Part shown: positions 8,829-15,275 of the stretch, one piece after another
Layout: the number at the start of each line of letters is the position of its first letter
Numbering within the stretch: the stretch's first letter is position 1
DNA from: an uncultured Chitinophagaceae bacterium
GTDB lineage: Bacteria > Bacteroidota > Bacteroidia > Chitinophagales > Chitinophagaceae
NCBI GenBank assembly: GCA_946885665.1
Contig: CAMPGT010000070.1
Coordinates: forward strand, 1 to 15,275
Length of the DNA stretch: 15,275 nt
Direction: 5' to 3'
Notes under the pieces: model-generated
What the model was told of the DNA's origin: nothing
Seen by the model: the letters and a program-made list of their open reading frames with translations, nothing else
Databases searched by the model: none
Made by a program: the position numbers and the translations under genes

Positions 8829-8834
8829 TATTTG
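8827..8834 (+). promoter_or_regulatory. sucB promoter -7 element
   Basis: TATATTTG is a perfect match to TAnnTTTG and lies 27 bp before the sucB ATG. No TTG is present 17-23 bp upstream; the nearest TTTG (8795-8798) is 28 bp away. This element suggests that sucB and the downstream methyltransferase gene can be transcribed independently of sucA, although read-through from sucA is also possible because no terminator is visible after sucA. Confidence 0.55.
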
Positions 8835-8861
8835 TCTCCCAAATCAGAATAATTCAGGCAA

Positions 8862-10139
8862 ATGATCGATATTAAAGTTCCGACAGTAGGTGAGTCAATC
8901 AGCGAGGTGACATTAATCAAATGGACGAAGAACGACGGTGATTATGTAGAGCGCGATGAAGTGATCGCGGAACTGGAAAGTGAAAAGGCCACCTTTGAAG
9001 TGAATGCTGAAAAAGCCGGAACACTTAAGCACTCGGCGAACGAAGGCGATACATTGAACATAGGTGATGTGGTCGCTACGATCGATGAAACAGCGGCCAA
9101 ACCTGAAGCGACGCCTGAAGCAAAAGCAGCACCCGCAAAATCGGAGCCGTCGGGTAACGGGCAACAGAAAAAAGAGGAACCGGTAAAACCAGCCGCCGGC
9201 GGTCCCGAAATAAAATCTTCAGAGGTTAGGGCGGAAGAGGGCAAGCCTTCAGATATCAGGGCTACGCCTGTGGCGTCGGCTATTATTGCGGACAAAAAGG
9301 TAGACCCTAAAACCGTCGTTCCTTCCGGCTACCAGGGAAAGATCGTTAAAGATGATGTGCTCAATGCGTTGAAAAATCCCGGCCGCGTTCCGGGCAAAGC
9401 ACTTTTCCAGCGCGAAGAGAAGAAGGAAAAGATGAGCAACCTGCGCCGCACCATTTCGAGGCGCCTGGTGGAAGCTAAAAATACTACGGCCATGCTCACC
9501 ACCTTCAACGAGGTGGATATGTCGAGAGTAATGGAAATACGCGCTAAATTCAAAGAAAAATTCAAAGAGCAACACGGCGTTGGACTGGGGTTCATGAGCT
9601 TTTTTGCCAAAGCGTGCTGCTTTGCACTGCAGGAATGGCCATCTGTAAACGCTTACATCGACGGCGACTCCCTTATTTATCATGATTACGTCGATATTTC
9701 TATCGCGGTATCCGCACCTAAGGGATTGGTGGTTCCTGTTATTAGAAATGCCGAGAGCCTTGACATGGCAGGCATCGAAAAGAAAGTGATTGAACTCGCC
9801 ACAAAGGCGAGGGACAATAAATTGTCCCTTGAAGAAATGCAGGGTGGCACATTCACCATTACCAATGGGGGAGTATTCGGTTCACTGATGAGCACGCCCA
9901 TCATCAACATCCCGCAGTCGGCGATCCTCGGTATGCACAAGATCGAGGAAAGACCGGTGGCTATCAACGGCCAGGTGGTTATTCGGCCGATGATGTACCT
10001 GGCGCTGAGCTACGATCACCGCATCATCGATGGACGGGAATCGGTCAGCTTCCTCGTGAGAGTGAAGGAATTGCTGGAAAATCCCGAGCAGTTGTTATTT
10101 GGCAAGGATCCGATAAGGGCCCTCCTGGAGGTTAAATAA
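8862..10139 (+). CDS. sucB: 2-oxoglutarate dehydrogenase E2 (dihydrolipoyllysine succinyltransferase)
   Basis: SucB (OdhB) is the core of the 2-oxoglutarate dehydrogenase complex. Its lipoyl arm takes the succinyl group from E1 and the catalytic domain moves it to CoA. The 425-residue product has the usual three parts. A single lipoyl domain covers about 1-76, with the lipoylated lysine as Lys42 in ESEKAT. An Ala/Pro/Lys/Glu-rich flexible linker covers about 77-132. The peripheral-subunit-binding domain starts at RATPVAS (133-139) and runs to about 171. The catalytic domain fills about 195-425 and contains DHRIIDG, with His386 and Asp390 as the expected catalytic pair. Length is typical for a one-lipoyl-domain E2. 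Pairing with sucA makes 2-oxoglutarate the likely substrate rather than pyruvate or branched-chain 2-oxoacids. No E3 (lpd) gene follows. The stop codon overlaps the next gene's start as TAATG. Confidence 0.95.
   Translation: MIDIKVPTVGESISEVTLIKWTKNDGDYVERDEVIAELESEKATFEVNAEKAGTLKHSANEGDTLNIGDVVATIDETAAKPEATPEAKAAPAKSEPSGNGQQKKEEPVKPAAGGPEIKSSEVRAEEGKPSDIRATPVASAIIADKKVDPKTVVPSGYQGKIVKDDVLNALKNPGRVPGKALFQREEKKEKMSNLRRTISRRLVEAKNTTAMLTTFNEVDMSRVMEIRAKFKEKFKEQHGVGLGFMSFFAKACCFALQEWPSVNAYIDGDSLIYHDYVDISIAVSAPKGLVVPVIRNAESLDMAGIEKKVIELATKARDNKLSLEEMQGGTFTITNGGVFGSLMSTPIINIPQSAILGMHKIEERPVAINGQVVIRPMMYLALSYDHRIIDGRESVSFLVRVKELLENPEQLLFGKDPIRALLEVK
10127..10131 (+). promoter_or_regulatory. Shine-Dalgarno sequence of the methyltransferase gene
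   Basis: GGAGG lies 7 bp before the ATG at 10139, inside the last codons of sucB (Leu-Glu-Val). It is the only clear Shine-Dalgarno sequence I see before any gene in this window. With the TAATG overlap it supports both the start choice and translational coupling to sucB. The same bases also encode sucB residues, so part of the match may be coincidental. Confidence 0.55.
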
Positions 10140-11254
10140 TGAAATTTGACAACCAACTCCGCTACGCCGTTAACATTATCAACAGTTACGACGGAACAGT
10201 TCCTCTTGCCGCATGGCTAAAAGATTACTATCGCTCCAATAAACAAATGGGCTCGACCGACCGAAAAACGGTTTCGCAGATGGTGTACGGCTATTATCGC
10301 ACCGGGTTCAGCCAATACAATGGGATCGAAGAAAAAATACTGGCGGGACTAAAGGCTGCCGATCAACTGCCCAATGTCCTGGAGTATTTTGTATCGGAAA
10401 ATTACCGCATTCCTGAAACCGCCGTATCAGCTATTTTTCCATGGAACGAACATATGAGTGCAGGCATCGATGCCAATGCTTTTGCTGCCTCCTTTTTGCT
10501 GCAGCCTGATCTTTTTATGCGCATTCGCCCGGGCCAACAGGAGATAGTCGAAAAAAAATTATTAGCGGCAGGCGTTGAATTTTCTTTCTGCGGAGATGCA
10601 TGCGTTCGTACAGCAAATGCGACAAAGATCGATGCCATTCTCGAAATAAATAAGGAGGTGGTGATACAGGATAGAAGCTCTCAATCAACCGGTGATCTAT
10701 TGAAAGGCGCATTTAAGGACGATGAGAACATCGATGTTTGGGATTGCTGTGCGGCCAGTGGCGGCAAGTCGATTATGATCGCCGATTTATTCAAAAATGC
10801 CTATCTAACAGTATCGGACATACGCGAATCAATTATTGCCAACCTCAAGAAACGATTCGCTGCTGCGGGAATGGTGAAATATAAAACGTTGATCACCGAC
10901 CTCACGAAAGACGACGGCGCCCTCCCGGGTAAGACATTCGATCTCGTCGTTGCAGATGTTCCCTGCAGCGGATCCGGCACCTGGGCGCGCACACCGGAGC
11001 AGCTATTTTTTTTCCGGGAAGAAAAGATCGCTTATTACAGCAACCTGCAAAAAACGATTGTTTCACGTGTGGCATCTTCATTGAAAAAAAATGGCGTGCT
11101 GCTATATATTACCTGTTCCGTTTTCAAAGAAGAAAATGAAGAGGTAGTGGATCATCTGCTGAATAAGTGTGCACTGCGATTGGTGGAAAAACGGATATTT
11201 GATGGCTGCAACGATCGGGCCGACACCTTGTTTGCTGCTGTCTTCAAAGGTTAA
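10139..11254 (+). CDS. RsmB-like rRNA cytosine-C5 methyltransferase
   Basis: This is an S-adenosylmethionine-dependent methyltransferase of the RsmB/Nol1/Nop2/Sun family, which makes 5-methylcytosine in rRNA. The 371-residue product has an N-terminal helical region resembling the NusB-like domain of RsmB (DRKTVSQMVYGYYR). A Rossmann-type catalytic domain follows. Motif I is DCCAASGGKS at 202-211, with Ser207 where most relatives have Pro. Motif IV is ADVPCSGSG with Cys276, and motif VI is ITCS with Cys326. In this family the motif VI Cys is the nucleophile and the motif IV Cys helps release the product; both are present. The protein is somewhat shorter than typical RsmB (~430 aa). The start overlaps the sucB stop, so translation is probably coupled. 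The last 11 bp overlap the tail of the opposing protease gene. The target base (RsmB-type 16S site or another) cannot be read from sequence, so no symbol is given. Confidence 0.88.
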   Translation: MKFDNQLRYAVNIINSYDGTVPLAAWLKDYYRSNKQMGSTDRKTVSQMVYGYYRTGFSQYNGIEEKILAGLKAADQLPNVLEYFVSENYRIPETAVSAIFPWNEHMSAGIDANAFAASFLLQPDLFMRIRPGQQEIVEKKLLAAGVEFSFCGDACVRTANATKIDAILEINKEVVIQDRSSQSTGDLLKGAFKDDENIDVWDCCAASGGKSIMIADLFKNAYLTVSDIRESIIANLKKRFAAAGMVKYKTLITDLTKDDGALPGKTFDLVVADVPCSGSGTWARTPEQLFFFREEKIAYYSNLQKTIVSRVASSLKKNGVLLYITCSVFKEENEEVVDHLLNKCALRLVEKRIFDGCNDRADTLFAAVFKG

Positions 11255-12932
11255 CTATCCTTAACGTGGCGTTATTCGCGCCGTCCGAATATTGCACATA
11301 ATAAACACTCTTGCGTAATAAAGGCACATACATCGGAACGTTGTAGTGGCTTCCCTCCTTTACCTGCAGCGTTTTCTCTGTCAAAATTTTGCCGTTAGCA
11401 TCTAAGAGGCGAATTGTTGAAGATCCTGATGCCGGCGCTTTCAGCACCACGGTGAACTGCTGCCCGAAGGGAACGGGGTAGGCCACGATCCACTTATCTT
11501 TAAGCATTGAGTTTGCTTTTTCCAGGCGCTTTGCTGCAAGTATGGAATACGCCGTTTCAAAATTAGGTATGCCGTAGCCATAGCGGTTATCGGGATGGTT
11601 AAACCTGTCGGCGCTGCGTTGAACTGCGTCCAGAATTTCCATGTTGCTGAATTCGTTGAATGCCTGCCAGAGGCAGGCTATCAGACCGGCGATATTGGGC
11701 GTTGAATAAGATGTACCGTTTCCCGATGCGGGGTCGCCGTTGGGTTTGGCATAAACGGCGGCTTCTCCCATCGACACCACATTCGGCTTTACTCTTCCGA
11801 GGCCGGTCGGGCCCCATGAACTGAATTTGCCCACGATGCCGCTGCTGTTTACCGCGCCAACCGTCAATACACTGTCGGCATCGGCAGGGCACATCACGTA
11901 TTTATTTTCGTTAGATACATTGCCCGAGTTACCAATGGCATTGACGACGATCATTCCTTTTTTGGCGGCCATGTCGGCCGCGATGGTGATGAGCGCGGTA
12001 TTGCCGTCGCGTTCTTCATATTCATGGTTGTATTGTGAATCATCGAAATTGACGTAGCCGAGCGAAGAGGAGATCATATCGGCGCCCACGCTGTCGGCGC
12101 GTTCGGCGGCTTCTATCCAGTTGAATTCTTCGACAGGCTTTTCACTGGAAACATCTTCCGTTCTGAACAGCCAGAAAGAAGCTTTTGGTGCGGTACCCAC
12201 AATGTATCCCGGCCGGTTTGCGGCCATGATCGAAAAGCAGTTGGCGCCGTGCACATTGTCTTCGGCGACGCTCGTTTCTTTTTTTACAAAGTCGTATTCG
12301 CCAAGCACCTGATGATTCATGCGTACGCTGTCGAACACGGGATTGATGTCGTAAGCATAAAAGCCCGCGTCAAGTATGGCAATGCTGATTCCCTGACCGC
12401 GGAAACCTTTATTGTGCAGGTATTGTCCTTCGTGTATATGTACCTGTGCGTAATTGCTTCCGTAGTCGATTGTGTCGGATGTAATTCCCTTAGCCGTTGT
12501 TTTTTTGGTGGGAATGGAAGCGCCGAATGTTTCAGCAGCCGTATTGGCGGCAGGTCTTTTCTTGTGCAGTGCAGCCACACGGAACGTGCGTGCAACGAAA
12601 GGCAGCGAGTCGATGGAATTTATCGCTTCGGCGTTGCTCGTTTCAACCAGCACCCGGTTCAGCCATTTGGATGTGTTGAGTACGGTGACGCCCGGGATGT
12701 TGATGAGCGCATAGAGATAAGCGGGATTGAGGGGAAGGTCGGTTGAATCGAGTTCGATGTTTTGTTTCTCTCGTCTCTCAATGGCCTTTATGGAAAGAAA
12801 TGCCGATGGATTCGATAATGAATAGTTATCCGACTTTTTGTATTTGAATTTTACGGAAATGCGGTGTTGTGCCTTTACTGAAGAAGCGGCCAGCATGCCT
12901 ACTGCAAGGAACAAACAGAATGGCTTCTTCAT
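11244..12932 (-). CDS. Secreted S8 subtilisin-like serine protease with T9SS-like C-terminal domain
   Basis: The 562-residue product is a subtilase. It starts with a Sec signal peptide (MKKPFCLFLAVGMLAASS, likely cut after VKA before Gln22). About 22-150 is a prodomain-like region. The catalytic triad is visible: Asp188 in ILDAG, His228 in NVHGAN and Ser408 in GNGTSYSTP. Asn335 in AIGNSG fits the oxyanion hole, and MISSSLGY (286-293) fits the substrate-binding strand. The last ~80 residues start at WIVAYPVPFGQQF, resembling a type A sorting domain for type IX secretion. The end (LRIVNL) differs from the usual Lys-rich finish, so that part is less certain. The frame is open up to 13007, but I chose ATG 12932 because it begins the signal peptide and follows the upstream lipoprotein gene by 10 bp. 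The two genes are probably co-transcribed. The substrate is unknown. Confidence 0.92.
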   Translation of the reverse strand: MKKPFCLFLAVGMLAASSVKAQHRISVKFKYKKSDNYSLSNPSAFLSIKAIERREKQNIELDSTDLPLNPAYLYALINIPGVTVLNTSKWLNRVLVETSNAEAINSIDSLPFVARTFRVAALHKKRPAANTAAETFGASIPTKKTTAKGITSDTIDYGSNYAQVHIHEGQYLHNKGFRGQGISIAILDAGFYAYDINPVFDSVRMNHQVLGEYDFVKKETSVAEDNVHGANCFSIMAANRPGYIVGTAPKASFWLFRTEDVSSEKPVEEFNWIEAAERADSVGADMISSSLGYVNFDDSQYNHEYEERDGNTALITIAADMAAKKGMIVVNAIGNSGNVSNENKYVMCPADADSVLTVGAVNSSGIVGKFSSWGPTGLGRVKPNVVSMGEAAVYAKPNGDPASGNGTSYSTPNIAGLIACLWQAFNEFSNMEILDAVQRSADRFNHPDNRYGYGIPNFETAYSILAAKRLEKANSMLKDKWIVAYPVPFGQQFTVVLKAPASGSSTIRLLDANGKILTEKTLQVKEGSHYNVPMYVPLLRKSVYYVQYSDGANNATLRIVNL

Positions 12933-12942
12933 CGGCGGATGG

Positions 12943-13710
12943 CTAGTTGTGATCGATAATAGACATTTTGATCCCGAATCCCGACTTATAGCCCGGGTTG
13001 CCGGCATTTGGCGGTTGATATTCCCACATTACCACCTCTTTGTAAACAAGGCCAATATTTTTTGCAAAGGTTTCTGTCCAGTAATTGCGGTAGGCCAGCC
13101 CGTCAGGAAATTCGATCGGCACGTTCGATGAATCCGCAACCTGCACAACGGTGGCCGTGTTGTCGTAGATGTTATCATTGATGGCGAACGGCTGGTCCAC
13201 GCCTTCGTAAGTATAGTCCCAAATATCCATGTCCTCATCGTTGCTGAATTCATACAATTCATAAAACGGGGTGACCGGCAGGAGACTGTTGCCGTGCCAA
13301 TTGAATCCTTCAGTAACGGGCAACCGTAATTTTTGGTAACGCAGGTTGTTTTCGACCACTTCAACGCTTTCCCTGGTGGGCGTAACCACGTAGGTCATTT
13401 TGGGCGTGTAGTCCTCTTCATTGGTGCTGGAAAGGTCGCGTAAATATCTCACTACCCTGAAGCTGGGCCGCTGTTCGTTGTCGGTAAATTCTTCTTCCAC
13501 TACATCTTTTGCATCGTAAGAAACTATCGTGTCCTGCTGTCCGAAGTTTACGAAACGCATGGAGTCGAGGCGGTACCTTATGTATTTTCCTACCTGCATT
13601 GGATAATATTCATCGAGTTCACTTGTGGCAACGGTGGCAGATTGTTTTTTACACGAAGCCATTGCAACGAGGAGGCCGGCGAAAAGGGTAAAAGCGCAAA
13701 ATTTATTCAT
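12943..13710 (-). CDS. Lipoprotein of unknown function
   Basis: I do not recognise a named family. The 255-residue product starts with a lipoprotein signal peptide (MNKFCAFTLFAGLLVAMASC), with Cys20 as the lipidated residue, followed by Lys-Lys. The mature part is acidic and rich in Tyr, Asp, Glu and Val, with no further membrane segment and no obvious catalytic motif. Its early segment, EYYPMQVGKYIRYRLDSM, resembles the 'YYPLxxGxxWxY' opening seen in many Bacteroidota surface lipoproteins, and the rest reads like alternating beta strands. The start ATG at 13708-13710 is the only one that gives the signal sequence. It lies 10 bp upstream of the secreted protease gene on the same strand, so it may be a surface partner, a substrate, or just an operon neighbour. 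Coding is strongly supported by the signal peptide, spacing and length. Confidence 0.8.
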   Translation of the reverse strand: MNKFCAFTLFAGLLVAMASCKKQSATVATSELDEYYPMQVGKYIRYRLDSMRFVNFGQQDTIVSYDAKDVVEEEFTDNEQRPSFRVVRYLRDLSSTNEEDYTPKMTYVVTPTRESVEVVENNLRYQKLRLPVTEGFNWHGNSLLPVTPFYELYEFSNDEDMDIWDYTYEGVDQPFAINDNIYDNTATVVQVADSSNVPIEFPDGLAYRNYWTETFAKNIGLVYKEVVMWEYQPPNAGNPGYKSGFGIKMSIIDHN

Positions 13711-13744
13711 ACGATATGCCGCGGTAAAGGATTGAAACTAAACG

Positions 13745-13752
13745 CAAAATAA
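13745..13752 (-). promoter_or_regulatory. Possible -7 element of the lipoprotein-protease pair
   Basis: On the minus strand TTATTTTG matches TAnnTTTG except for the second base and lies 34 bp before the lipoprotein ATG. No -33 TTG is evident at 17-23 bp. The 76-bp gap after mnmA also holds a short imperfect hairpin (AAGG-GC / GCCTT, about 13751-13768), but its T-run is on the plus strand, so it does not look like an mnmA terminator. The pair may therefore be read through from mnmA. Confidence 0.3.
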
Positions 13753-13786
13753 GGGCGATTATTGCCTTTTTTCGCGGCTTGCGCGG

Positions 13787-14878
13787 CTATCGCTGAATGA
13801 TTCCGCCACCGATAACATCGTCGCCGTCATAGAATACGGCGCTTTGACCGGGAGCGATGCTTTTCGCATCTTCATAAAATTTTACGCGAATGCCGTTTTC
13901 GTCATTGTAGAGGTTTGATAATGAACCTTTGTCTTTGTATCTCACCTTCGTTAATGCTTCCATTCCATCCGAAATGCCGTCGTATTTCAGCCAGTTCAGC
14001 TTGCCCACGGTCATTTCGGGGCGGTTCAGTTCGTCTTCATCGCCCAGTACAATCGTATTGGATTCGGGGTGAATGCCGGTTACATAAACCGGCTTGCCAA
14101 AGGTAACTTCAAGGCCCTTGCGCTGGCCGATCGTATAAAAAGGATAACCCTTGTGCTTGCCGAGTATTTTGCCGTTCTTATCCACAAAATTGCCGCCTTC
14201 AACAGATTCCTGCAGGCCCGGAATGCGGTGTTTCAGAAAGCCACGGTAGTCGTTGTCGGGCACAAAGCATATTTCATAGCTTTCGCTCTTGCGTGCCAGT
14301 TCAGGATAGCCGTAGTCGAGGGCCATCTGCCTGATTTCCGGCTTGTGAAAAGAGGCCAGCGGCAGAATGGTTCGTGCCAGCAGGTCCTGCTGCAATCCCC
14401 ACAGTACATAGCTTTGATCCTTATTGCCATCCACGCCGCGGCTGATGTAATACCGGTCGTTTGTGTGCCGGTTGATCTTTGCGTAGTGGCCGGTGGCAAT
14501 GAAGTCGCATCCAAGGGCGTCGGCGCGCTTGAGCAATGCCCTCCACTTGATGTGCGTATTGCACATAACGCAGGGGTTGGGTGTGCGGCCGGCGAGGTAT
14601 TCGTCAACAAAATTATCAATGACAAAGTCGCCGAATTCTTCCCTTATATCCAATACGAAATGGGGAAATCCATGCTGCACGGCAGCCATGCGCGCATCAT
14701 TAAAGGAGTCGAGGTTGCAGCACCCGGTTTCCTTCTTGCCAGACCCGCTGGAGGCATAGTCCCACGTTTTCATGGTAATGCCCACCACTTCATATCCCTG
14801 GTCGTTGAGCATCAGGGCAGTAACGGTACTATCGATACCGCCGCTCATGGCAACGAGCACTTTTCCATTCCTGCTCAT
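13787..14878 (-). CDS. mnmA: tRNA-specific 2-thiouridylase MnmA
   Basis: MnmA adds sulfur to carbon 2 of the wobble uridine (U34) in tRNAs for Lys, Glu and Gln, using ATP to adenylate the base and a persulfide as sulfur source. The 363-residue product has the PP-loop ATP-binding motif SGGIDS at 12-17. Cys103 in NPCVMCN and Cys204 in YEICFVPD are the two catalytic cysteines of the family. TGHYAKI is near 129-135, and IGQRKGL is in the central domain at 250-256. The GCCNLDSFNDAR segment (52-63) is in the form usual for Bacteroidota. The C-terminal beta-barrel ends GGGIIQR. An in-frame TTG nine bases upstream would add three residues, but it lies inside the -7 promoter element, so ATG 14876-14878 is the start. 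The message is predicted to be almost leaderless. Confidence 0.96.
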   Translation of the reverse strand: MSRNGKVLVAMSGGIDSTVTALMLNDQGYEVVGITMKTWDYASSGSGKKETGCCNLDSFNDARMAAVQHGFPHFVLDIREEFGDFVIDNFVDEYLAGRTPNPCVMCNTHIKWRALLKRADALGCDFIATGHYAKINRHTNDRYYISRGVDGNKDQSYVLWGLQQDLLARTILPLASFHKPEIRQMALDYGYPELARKSESYEICFVPDNDYRGFLKHRIPGLQESVEGGNFVDKNGKILGKHKGYPFYTIGQRKGLEVTFGKPVYVTGIHPESNTIVLGDEDELNRPEMTVGKLNWLKYDGISDGMEALTKVRYKDKGSLSNLYNDENGIRVKFYEDAKSIAPGQSAVFYDGDDVIGGGIIQR

Positions 14879-14884
14879 AGGCGG

Positions 14885-14918
14885 CAAAGATACTTAGAAC
14901 TTATTTCATCCCTCCAAA
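14885..14918 (-). promoter_or_regulatory. mnmA promoter, -33 TTTG and -7 TATCTTTG
   Basis: On the minus strand TTTG (14915-14918), 22 bp, then TATCTTTG (14885-14892) fits the Bacteroidota consensus of TTG, 17-23 bp, TAnnTTTG. It is the best promoter in the window. Only 6 bp separate the -7 element from the mnmA ATG, so transcription should start at or within a few bases of the start codon. The -33 element lies inside the end of the upstream coding region. Confidence 0.75.
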
Positions 14919-15275
14919 CCTGAACCCAAAATACACGTCCGCTTGTTTTGAATCGCCGATCAGCGCCGACAGGATGCTTCCCGATCCCACGAACATGGGC
15001 CCCAGCCTGAAAGCGGCCCCGGCATTTAACGACGTGAGCGTGTTGTAGTTTACGGGCAAATACACGCCGACTTTCTTCACCTCGAACCTTGGCGTGAATG
15101 TGAGGCCCGAATAGGCGTAGCTGTTAAAACCTTTTGATTTGTTTTTGCTGAGTGCAATTTGCGACGACAGGTTCATATAGAGCCCGCTCGCAACATGGTA
15201 ATCGGCCTCGAGCTGCAAGGTGGTTGGCAATGAAACTTTGTAGCTGGTATTTGCGTTTGAATGATCGGGAGTGAA
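14901..15275 (-). CDS. Outer-membrane-type protein, C-terminal part (runs off the window)
   Basis: The minus-strand frame is open from the right edge to a TAA at 14901-14903, giving the last 124 residues of a longer protein. A TTG at 15228-15230 could be read as a start, but the frame continues in good coding style past it to the edge, so the gene is cut by the window. The visible part alternates polar and hydrophobic residues as in outer-membrane beta strands (ADYHVASGLYMNLSSQIAL, FGFRFGG) and contains RLGPMFVGSGSIL. It resembles the C-terminal part of Bacteroidota outer-membrane beta-barrel proteins of the DUF5723 type; this is from memory of the family and is tentative. The mnmA promoter sits at and just past its stop, so mnmA is probably transcribed separately, with read-through possible. 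Confidence 0.7.
   Translation of the reverse strand, partial: FTPDHSNANTSYKVSLPTTLQLEADYHVASGLYMNLSSQIALSKNKSKGFNSYAYSGLTFTPRFEVKKVGVYLPVNYNTLTSLNAGAAFRLGPMFVGSGSILSALIGDSKQADVYFGFRFGGMK

Noticed and set aside
12933..13007. Longer start for the subtilase at 13007
   Set aside because: It would add 25 residues before a clear signal peptide and overlap the end of the lipoprotein gene. ATG 12932 fits both the signal peptide and the 10-bp spacing.
13751..13772. Hairpin with T-run after mnmA
   Set aside because: The T-run is on the plus strand, while mnmA and its neighbours are on the minus strand, and the stem is short and imperfect.
14693..14728. GCCNLDSFNDAR segment of MnmA as an unusual double-Cys insertion
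   Set aside because: This form is usual in Bacteroidota MnmA proteins as far as I recall, so it is a lineage feature and not an oddity.
14879..14887. TTG start for mnmA three codons upstream of the ATG
   Set aside because: The TTG is part of the TATCTTTG promoter element and would not be in the transcript.
14069..14923. A 284-codon plus-strand open frame opposite mnmA
   Set aside because: It lies antisense to a well-identified mnmA with all catalytic motifs. The translation has no recognisable family features, and long antisense frames are common in GC-balanced coding DNA.
1..15275. Mobile elements, CRISPR arrays, tRNA or rRNA genes, or phage-defence genes
   Set aside because: I looked for transposase or integrase motifs, direct repeat-spacer patterns and tRNA-like clover sequences and saw none. 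The window is almost entirely filled by identified genes.

Overview
The window looks like a chromosomal housekeeping stretch from a member of the Bacteroidota, most like the Chitinophagaceae or a related family. Three things point there: repeated TAnnTTTG -7 promoter elements with almost no Shine-Dalgarno sequences, a secreted subtilase with a tail like a type IX secretion (T9SS) sorting domain next to a lipoprotein, and the form of the S20, SucA and MnmA proteins. No mobile element, CRISPR array, tRNA or rRNA gene is visible, and no gene has composition that suggests recent transfer.

Layout. Positions 1-71 are edge sequence with no assignable gene. A very large alpha-2-macroglobulin-type lipoprotein (72-5456, +) with an intact CTEQ thioester motif converges on rpsT (ribosomal protein S20, 5548-5805, -). 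A hairpin plus T-tract between them terminates rpsT. A 198-bp divergent region carries the rpsT and sucA promoters. sucA (E1, 6004-8778, +) and sucB (E2, 8862-10139, +) encode two of the three subunits of the 2-oxoglutarate dehydrogenase complex; no E3 (lpd) gene is in the window. sucB has its own -7 element, preceded by four imperfect heptamer repeats. An RsmB-like rRNA cytosine-C5 methyltransferase (10139-11254, +) overlaps the sucB stop as TAATG and carries the only clear Shine-Dalgarno sequence seen here.

The right third is on the minus strand. Transcription there runs from the partial outer-membrane-type protein at the right edge (14901-15275) to mnmA (13787-14878), a lipoprotein of unknown function (12943-13710), and an S8 subtilisin-like protease (11244-12932). 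The protease tail overlaps the methyltransferase tail by 11 bp. mnmA has a very good promoter (TTTG, 22 bp, TATCTTTG) only 6 bp from its ATG, which predicts a nearly leaderless message.

Functionally the window mixes central metabolism (TCA cycle E1/E2), translation (S20, rRNA m5C methylation, tRNA 2-thiolation) and cell-envelope or secreted proteins (A2M-like protease trap, secreted protease, lipoprotein, outer membrane protein). I found no convincing new multi-gene system. The points most worth a second look are the protease-lipoprotein pair, the A2M gene without a visible pbpC partner, the near-leaderless mnmA, the heptamer repeats before sucB, and the sucB-methyltransferase coupling.
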